A stretch of DNA of 64,000 nt, taken from Meghimatium bilineatum (lineage: Eukaryota; Mollusca; Gastropoda; Stylommatophora; Philomycidae). Every line of letters starts with the position of its first letter. The stretch's first letter is position 1. A model generated the notes under the pieces. It was not told where the DNA came from. It searched no databases and worked only from the letters and a program-made list of their open reading frames with translations. The position numbers and the translations under genes are program-made. Below, in pieces: positions 56,080 to 64,000 of the stretch. Where the stretch lies: assembly GCA_034231615.1 (NCBI GenBank), contig CM067311.1:9859746-9923745 (forward strand), given 5' to 3'.

Positions 56080-56770
56080 ATGATTTATCCTTCTACAGTA
56101 ATGCATTTAACTTTTATTTATTTGACTTTCGACACAAAATATACACAAAGTGAGAAATGAAAATCACGGGAAAAAGGTCAAATGCGTGACTTTAGAAGGA
56201 TGAATTCCGGAATAGTCAGCAGGACTGTATAATGACGAAATACAAGGTGAAATTGTCCAGTTTTTGTCAAAAGTGAAGTTAGATATTTCTAAACGGGAGA
56301 CTAGCCTTGTTATCAATTTTACTACCATGGGAAAAGTCTGCGATGTCAGCTGTAAATCCAGAAATCGATATTTAGTAGGGTAAGCATACACGGTGAGTCA
56401 ATGTCCTTGTACGTTTGGCAAAATAGGACCAAAAAAAAGATGAGATGGCTTTTCGAGTGTTTTACGGTAGAATGTTTATTTTCATGGACAGGAAGTTATC
56501 ATTAGATTGATACCCAGAAACGCAATAACAAAAGAAAAAAATGTGGGTTGCAGTGTATCCCAAGTGAAAAGCATTACATTTTAGACATAGTAGGGGATTT
56601 AGTGTGGATAATACAGTCCTGCGGATCATCAGATATCATCCTTCTAAAGTGACGATAATTGATATCCCGGTAATTTTCATTGTTCAATTTGTATGGGCCC
56701 TATATTTTGTGTCGGCAGTCAATAAAAATCAAAGGAAAAGCCGTATAGAATTACTTCAGAAGGATGACTT
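56080..56770. repeat. Inverted-repeat cluster built on ATCCTTCTAAAGTGA
   Basis: 56175-56228 and 56600-56652 are inverted copies over about 50 bp (both contain the ACTTTAGAAGGATGA word and GCAGGACTGTAT). Further inverted copies of the end motif lie at 56084-56100 and 56751-56766. Probably nested small inverted-repeat transposons; no transposase seen. Confidence 0.6.
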
Positions 56771-56861
56771 TTTGATGAGTCCACAAGACTGAATTTATCT
56801 ATAGCCTCCGACAGGACTATATTAATAAGGGACTTGGTTAGTGCACATGAAAGTCATAGAA

Positions 56862-57392
56862 ACGGGAGACGTGCCTGAGGGGTTTAGGAGACGTGCATGA
56901 GGGATTTAGAAGTCGTGCATGAGGAGTTTAGAAGACGTTCCTGAGGGGTTTAGGAGACGTGCTTGAGGGTTTTAGGAGACGTGCCTGAGGGTTTTAGGAG
57001 ACGTGCCTGAGGGGTTTATGAGACGTGCATGAGGGTTTTAGGAGACGTGCCTGAGGGGTTTAGGAGACGTGCATGAGGGTTTTAGGAGACGTGCCTGAGG
57101 GGTTTAGGAGACGTGCATGAGGGTTTTAGGAGACGTGCCTGAGGGGTTTAGGAGACATGCATGGGGAGTTTAGGAGACGTGCCTGAGGGGTTTAGGAGGT
57201 GTGCATGAGGGGTTTAGGAGACGTGCTTGAGGGTTTTAGGAGACGTGCCTGAGGGGTTTAGGAGACGTGCATGAGGGTTTTAGGAGACGTGCCTGAGGGG
57301 TTTAGGAGACGTGCATGAGGGTTTAGGAGGTGTGCATGAGGGGTTTAGGAAGCGTGCCTGAGGGGTTTAGGAGACGTGCATGAGGGGTTTAA
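56862..57392. repeat. 22-bp minisatellite, about 24 copies
   Basis: Unit GGTTTAGGAGACGTGC then CTGAGG or ATGAGG. Strongly purine-rich on the plus strand; CCTGAG and CATGAG units alternate over much of it. Confidence 0.95.
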
Positions 57393-58237
57393 ACTCTTAC
57401 CACTAGAACAATAAAGGTAAAATGTAATTTTAACGGAGGACAGAGAAACTACAGCAGCCCCCCACCACACTAGCTTGACATTTACAACACAATTATGACT
57501 AAATATTTTATTTCAAACTGGACCTCAGAGTACGTTAACAACATTTTTTATATATATATATAATTTTTGAAGAAAATTCATCTTCCTTTTAGAATCTTAT
57601 CTACGCCCCTTCCCCTCGGACATCCTTTTTTGACCCCCAATAATGACCCACACAAACTGCCTCCATTTGGGGTGTTCAACGACTGCACCAGGAAATCTGA
57701 AAATGACTTGTAGTACTATATAAACTTATCACAAAGAAGAGCTAATTGTAAGCGCGCATACACACACAAACATACACACACGTACATGTATATGAACAAC
57801 TACCAAATATATCCACATCCGCATGTGTTGTTTGTACGAGTGTGCTATCTTAAATTACTAGTCAGAAGAACTATTGAACAAAAGAAATAATGCACATCAA
57901 CACGGAACTATTGCGCAAGTGCTCGCCCTACCCCAGTCTTGAGAAACGGTTAAAATCAATGAAGCACTCACGTTACAAAAGGCAGTTATTTTTTCCCCCA
58001 GAAAGCTCATTAGAATGGTTCTAAAAAAATACGCAAGCGTATTACTTCTATTGATTGCTCAACTTTTTCGTTCAGTTAGTAGTTCTCTTGATATTAACAC
58101 ACTTGTAAGAATATTATAACAGTTTGAATTGACTTGAATATAATAGTTTGAATTGATTACTTTTATGCAACACCAAGAGCTAAATGTCAAAAGTCCATCA
58201 ACCACTAGATCAAAGAAGAAGAATGTATAATCAGAAT
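57393..58237. other. Intergenic sequence, nothing recognised
   Basis: Contains short AC and AT runs (57555-57570, 57760-57790). No open frame of note. Confidence 0.6.
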
Positions 58238-59697
58238 AATCATACACAATCATAAAATATCTTTCATGTCGATCGCACACAATCATAAAATATCTTTAGT
58301 TTCGATCATGCACAATCATAAAATATCTTTAGTTTCGATCTTGCACAATCATAAAATATCTTTAGTTTCGATCTTACACAATCATAAAATATCTTTAGTT
58401 TCGATCTTACACAATCATAAAATATCTTTAGTTTCGATCTTACACAATCATAAAATATCTTTAGTTTCGATCTTACACAATCATAAAATATCTTTAGTTT
58501 CGATCTTACACAATCATAAAATATCTTTAGTTTCGATCATGCACAATCATAAAATATCTTCAGTATCGATCTTACACAATCATAAAATATCTTTAGTTTC
58601 GATCATGCACAATCATAAAATATCTTCAGTATCGATCTTACACAATCATAAAATATCTTTAGTTTCGATCTTACACAATCATAAAATATCTTTAGTTTCG
58701 ATCTTACACAATCATAAAATATCTTTAATTTCGATCTTACACAATCATAAAATATCTTTAGTTTCGATCTTACACAATCATAAAATATCTTTAGTTTCGA
58801 TCATGCACAATCATAAAATATCTTTAGTTTCGATCTTACACAATCATAAAATATCTTTAGTTTCGATCTTACACAATCATAAAATATCTTTAGTTTCGAT
58901 CTTACACAATCATAAAATATCTTTAGTTTCGATCTTACACAATCATAAAATATCTTTAGTTTCGATCTTACACAATCATAAAATATCTTTAATTTCGATC
59001 TTACACAATCATAAAATATCGTTAGTTTCGATCTTACACAATCATAAAATATCTTTAGTTTCGATCTTACACAATCATAAAATATCTTTAGTTTCGATCA
59101 TGCACAATCATAAAATATCTTCAGTATCGATCTTACACAATCATAAAATATCTTTAGTTTCGATCTTACACAATCATAAAATATCTTTAGTTTCGATCTT
59201 ACACAATCATAAAATATCTTTAGTTTCGATCTTGCACAATCATAAAATATCTTTAGTTTCGATCATGCACAATCATAAAATATCTTTAGTTTCGATCTTA
59301 CACAATCATAAAATATCTTTAGTTTCGATCTTACACAATCATAAAATATCTTTAGTTTCGATCTTACACAATCATAAAATATCTTTAGTTTCGATCATGC
59401 ACAATCATAAAATATCTTTAGTTTCGATCTTACACAATCATAAGATATCATTAGTTTTGATCTTACACAATCATAAAATATCTTTAGTTTCGATCATGCA
59501 CAATCATAAAATATCTTTAGTTTCGATCATGCACAATCATAAAATATCTTTAGTTTCGATTTTACACAATCATAAAATATCTTTAGTTTCGATCTTACAC
59601 AATCATAAAATATCTTTAGTTTCGATCATGCACAATCATAAAATATCTTTAGTTTCGATCTTACACAATCATAAGATATCATTAGTTTTGATCACAA
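58238..59697. repeat. 33-bp satellite array, about 44 copies
   Basis: Unit contains CACAATCATAAAATATCTTT and AGTTTCGATCTTA. Variant units (CATGCAC, CTTCAGTATCG, TTTAATTTCG) recur at set distances, for example TTTAATTTCG at about 58723 and 58987 (264 bp, eight units), showing higher-order duplication. A 493-codon frame through it is a by-product of the 33-bp period. Confidence 0.97.
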
Positions 59698-60164
59698 ACA
59701 AGCATAACATATCTTTATTTTCGATCTGCAGGAATTGCAAGCAATGAAGTCGTTGTTTTCTATGCGCATGGGGTGTGGGGGGGGGGAGGGGAAGAGGGAA
59801 GAGCAGAGGGGTATTCTCTATAGCTTTCTTATACCCAGAAAACTCACAGCTGTACGTTTTGATAAATAGCGGTGCACCGACACATCTCATTTCGGAGGAA
59901 CTATCATCCTCAAAAGTGGTTTTCTCAAAAAGTTCATTAAAATTGCGCTTAAAAAAAAGGAAGTGATTAGTCTTTTTTTAAAAGGAGAAACACCTAATTT
60001 GTTGAAGAAACATCATCTTGAATTTTCAGCTTACCATAAGCTTAAAAACTCACAGAAACGAAGAGTACACATTGAATTCTCAACTTGCCTCTAACTCGGA
60101 CACTCACTGAAACAAATACCCTCATCTTGAATAAACAACTTCAAATTTGAAACTCACTGAAACA
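59698..60164. other. Spacer between two satellites
   Basis: Unique-looking sequence with a G-run at 59778-59790. CTCACTGAAAC-type words recur at 60050, 60108 and 60152. A frame at 59775-59966 includes LYVLINSGAPTHLISE, which loosely recalls the DSGA/T aspartic protease motif of retroelements; too short to call. Confidence 0.4.
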
Positions 60165-62740
60165 CGGTCTAAATATTGAGATATTACAGATTGAGATATT
60201 ACAGTCGGAGATATTACGTATTGAGATATTACAGATTGAGATATTACAGATTGAGATATTAAAGATTGAGATATTACAGATTGAGATATTACAGATTGAG
60301 ATATTACAGATTGAGATATTACAGTCGGAGATATTACGTATTGAGATATTACAGATTGAGATATTACAGATTGAGATATTACAGATTGAGATATTACAGA
60401 TTGAGATATTACAGATTAAGATATTACAGATTGAGATATTACAGATTGAGATATTACAGATTGAGATATTACAGATTGAGATATTACAGATTGAGATATT
60501 ACAGATTGAGATATTACAGATTGAGATATTACAGATTGAGATATTACAGATTGAGATATTACAGTCGGAGATATTACAGATTGAGATATTACAGATTGAG
60601 ATATTACAGATTGAGATATTACAGATTGAGATATTACAGATTGAGATATTACAGATTAAGATATTACAGTCGTAGATATTACGCATTGAGATATTACAGA
60701 TTGAGATATTACAGTCGGAGATATTACGTATTGAGATATTACAGATTGAGATATTACAGATTGAGATATTACAGTCGGAGATATTACGTATTGAGATATT
60801 ACAGATTGAGATATTACAGATTGAGATATTACAGATTGAGATATTACAGATTAAGATATTACAGTCGGAGATATTACGCATTGAGATATTACAGATTGAG
60901 ATATTACAGTCGGAGATATTACAGATTGAGATATTACAGATTGAGATAGTCAGAGATATTACGTATTGAGATATTACGCATTGAGATATTACAGATTGAG
61001 ATATTACAGATTGAGATATTACAGATTGAGATATTACAGATTGAGATATTACAGTCGGAGATATTACGTATTGAGATATTACAGATTGAGATATTACAGA
61101 TTGAGATATTACAGATTGAGATATTACAGATTGAGATATTACAGATTAAGATATTACAGTCGGAGATATTACGCATTGAGATATTACAGATTGAGATATT
61201 ACAGTCGGAGATATTACAGATTGAGATATTACAGATTGAGATAGTCAGAGATATTACGTATTGAGATATTACGCATTGAGATATTACAGATTGAGATATT
61301 ACAGATTGAGATATTACAGATTGAGATATTACAGATTGAGATATTACAGTCGGAGATATTACGTATTGAGATATTACAGATTGAGATATTACAGATTGAG
61401 ATATTACAGATTGAGATATTACAGATTGGGATATTACAGATTGAGATATTACAGATTGAGATATTACAGATTGAGATATTACAGATTGAGATATTACAGT
61501 CGGAGATATTACAGATTGAGATATTACAGATTGAGATATTACAGATTGAGATATTACAGATTGAGATATTACAGTCGGAGATATTACAGATTGAGATATT
61601 ACAGATTGAGATATTACAGATTGAGATATTACAGATTGAGATATTACAGATTGAGATATTACAGTCGGAGATATTACAGATTGAGATATTACAGATTGAG
61701 ATATTACAGATTGAGATATTACAGATTGAGATATTACAGATTGAGATATTACAGATTGAGATATTACAGTCGGAGATATTACGTATTGGGATATTACAGA
61801 CTGATATATTACAGATTGAGATACTACAGATTGTTATATTACAGATTGAGATATTACGTATTGAGATATTACGTATTGAGATATTACAGATTGAGATATT
61901 ACAGATTGAGATATTACAGATTGAGATATTACAGATTGAGATATTACAGATTGAGATATTACAGTCGGAGATATTACAGATTGAGATATTACAGATTGAG
62001 ATATTACAGATTGAGATATTACAGATTGAGATATTACAGATTGAGATATTACAGTCGGAGATATTACAGATTGAGATATTACAGATTGAGATATTACAGA
62101 TTGAGATATTACAGATTGAGATATTACAGATTGAGATATTACAGTCGGAGATATTACAGATTGAGATATTACAGATTGAGATATTACAGATTGAGATATT
62201 ACAGATTGAGATATTACAGATTGAGATATTACAGATTGAGATATTACAGATTGAGATATTACAGATTGAGATATTACAGATTGAGATATTACAGATTGAG
62301 ATATTACAGATTGAGATATTACAGTCGGAGATATTACAGATTGAGATATTACAGTCGGAGATATTACAGATTGAGATATTACAGATTGAGATATTACAGT
62401 CGGAGATATTACAGATTGAGATATTACAGATTGAGATACTACAGATTGAGATACTACAGGCGGAGATATTACGTATTGGGATATTACAGATTGATATATT
62501 ACAGATTGAGATACTACAGATTGTTATATTACAGATTGAGATGTTACAGATTGAGATACTACAGATTGTTATATTACAGATTGAGATGTTACAGATTGAG
62601 ATACTACAGATTGTTATATTACAGATTGAGATGTTACAGATTGAGATACTACAGATTGTTATATTACAGATTGAGATGGTACAGATTGAGATACTACAGA
62701 TTGATATATTACAGATTGAGATATAACAGAATTAAATAAA
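60165..62740. repeat. 15-bp satellite array, about 170 copies
   Basis: Unit GAGATATTACAGATT, with variants TCGGAGATATTACAG, GAGATATTACGTATT and GAGATATTACGCATT. A block starting at AGTCAGAGATATTACGTATT (about 60950) recurs at about 61244 (near 295 bp apart). At 62500-62700 a 45-bp trimer with GATACTACAGATTGTTATAT repeats four times. YYRLR- and NISIC-type frames on the two strands are by-products. Confidence 0.97.
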
Positions 62741-62965
62741 TATTACAGACATTTTACAGAGCGAGATATTAGAATGATGTATTACAGACTGAGATATTAC
62801 AATGATGTATTACAGACTGAGATATTAGAATGATGTATTACAGACTGAGATATTAGAATGATGTATTACAGACTGAGATATTAGAATGATGTATTACAGA
62901 CTGAGATATTAGAATGATGTATTACAGACTGAGATATTAGAATGATGTATTACAGAATGAGATAA
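62741..62965. repeat. 28-bp satellite array, about 7-8 copies
   Basis: Unit ATTACAGACTGAGATATTAG plus AATGATGT. It contains the 15-bp unit of the array beside it (ATTACAGAYTGAGAT) plus a 13-bp extension, so it arose from the edge of that array. Confidence 0.95.
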
Positions 62966-63990
62966 CCAAGACTTATATCTGGTGTTCGTGGACGAAGGGA
63001 AAACTTCTGACAGAGTGGATAGGGCACACCTATGTACAACAATATATACATATGGAGTTCCCCAGCACCTGATACGCCTTTGTCAGAGCATATATGCCAA
63101 TAGTCAATACTCAGTAAGAACAAGCACATGTACATCTGATAATTTTCAAATTCACTCAGGTGTGAGACAGGGATGTGTACTATTCCCCCCCCCCCTACTG
63201 TTCATAACATACATAGATCACATATGCAAAGATATCTGAAGGATAACTTTAACGAACTACTATTAGCAGATGACCAAGCACTAGTGGCATCAGCAGAAGA
63301 GGAACTATAGGCCAAATAGATATATTACATCAAACATGCCATACCTTTAACATGAAGATAAATATAGAAAAGATAGAAGTAATGAAGATAGGAAGAACAG
63401 AAAGAAACACCAATATATATATTGGAAACAATAGACTAAATAAGTGAAAGAATTCACATACCTAGGAAGCAATATAACAACAGAAGGCAACAGCATTAAG
63501 GAAATACACAATAGATATAGTAAAGCATACCAAGCCCTAGGGCGAATGAGACCAATCATCAGAAACAAAAATGTAGATTTAAACACCAAAATAACACTAT
63601 TCAAAACGATTCTTATGCCAACGCTGTGCTACCAATACCAAACATGGACAACGACAGCGCAAGACAAACGTAAACTTGTAACAGCTGAAATGACACGCTT
63701 ACGAATAATCCTAGAAATATCGCTAAGAGACAAAATGAAGAATGAGAACATTTGACAAAAAACAAGCACCGCCCCAATCTTAGAATATATTAAGAAACAA
63801 CAGATCAAATGGTTTACACATATCAACAGACTACCATCAGACGGCATACTACAGGCAAGGTATGCTATACAGATACAGTGAAGGCAGACCTATAGGTCCA
63901 CCACGAAAACGATGGACCACTGAAATAAAAGAGGCGACAAATTCCACAATATACTCAGCTCACAAAAGGGTTGTCTCCAGAAAACTCTTC
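62960..63990 (+). mobile_element. L2-like LINE RT to C-terminus
   Basis: 62982-63239 encodes VDEGKTSDRVDRAHLCTTIY, YGVPQHLIRLCQSIYANSQY and HSGVRQGCVL (RT motifs around the palm). The YADD-equivalent region near 63260 reads LLLADDQAL in another frame. 63444-63755 encodes VKEFTYLGSNITTEG and a thumb with FKTILMPTLCYQYQTW. At the end come IKKQQIKWFTHINRLPS and a GPPRKRW-type motif. At least four shifts or stops. The endonuclease is missing; the 5' side is cut at the satellite. Confidence 0.8.
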
Positions 63991-64000
63991 TACCCCTGAT

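Noticed and set aside
58266-59747. 493-codon open frame (HNHKISLVSIL repeats)
   Set aside because: It is the translation of a 33-bp satellite; no start context, no unique sequence, both frame and composition follow from the repeat.
59775-59966. LINSGAPTHLISE as a retroelement protease motif
   Set aside because: Single short match without flanking pol domains; could be chance.
61261-62739. 492-codon open frame (YYRLR repeats)
   Set aside because: Translation of the 15-bp satellite; equivalent frames exist on the other strand.

Overview
This is nuclear DNA from an animal. It is AT-rich, has spliceosomal introns with canonical GT...AG borders, and is crowded with LINE fragments, tRNA-derived SINEs, short inverted-repeat DNA transposons and minisatellites. 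The LINE types (RNase H-bearing I-superfamily copies, RTE-like and L2-like copies with a C-terminal zinc finger) and the tRNA-headed SINEs suggest a lophotrochozoan, most likely a mollusc and perhaps a gastropod. That placement is inference from repeat style, not from a search.

Two host genes are recognised and they converge. On the plus strand, 13 exons between 2073 and 31971 encode the C-terminal 580 residues of a kinesin-6 of the KIF23/MKLP1/Pavarotti/ZEN-4 group, from switch II of the motor to the stop. The first half of the motor lies upstream of the window. On the minus strand, three exons between 50815 and 41268 encode a complete 216-residue NDUFAF4, a mitochondrial complex I assembly factor. 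The two work in different processes (cytokinesis and complex I assembly); nothing in the sequence links them beyond their tail-to-tail arrangement.

Layout: 1-2072, upstream intron sequence with a foldback repeat and an antisense LINE end. 2073-31971, KIF23, whose introns hold most of the repeats: a 2.1-kb inverted-repeat transposon (18984-21075), a 1.1-kb TTAA-flanked element (21903-23003), LINE RNase H and RT pieces (15394-16050, 27690-28345) and several minisatellites. 31972-41267, repeat-filled intergenic DNA with a LINE end nested inside a TA-flanked MITE (37844-38304). 41268-50815, NDUFAF4, with SINE-in-SINE nesting in intron 2 and a very young retroposed tail in intron 1. 50816-64000, no recognised host gene; the last 12 kb is dominated by tandem arrays with 39-, 28-, 27-, 22-, 33-, 15- and 28-bp units, ending against a LINE RT fragment at 62960-63990.

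The main theme is that minisatellites here can be traced to pieces of transposons. The perfect 30-bp array at 16373-16663 is an inner segment of a TA-flanked MITE, and the 47-bp array at 30951-31424 is the 3' part of a tRNA-derived SINE. The long open frames inside arrays are by-products of unit lengths divisible by three and are not annotated as genes.
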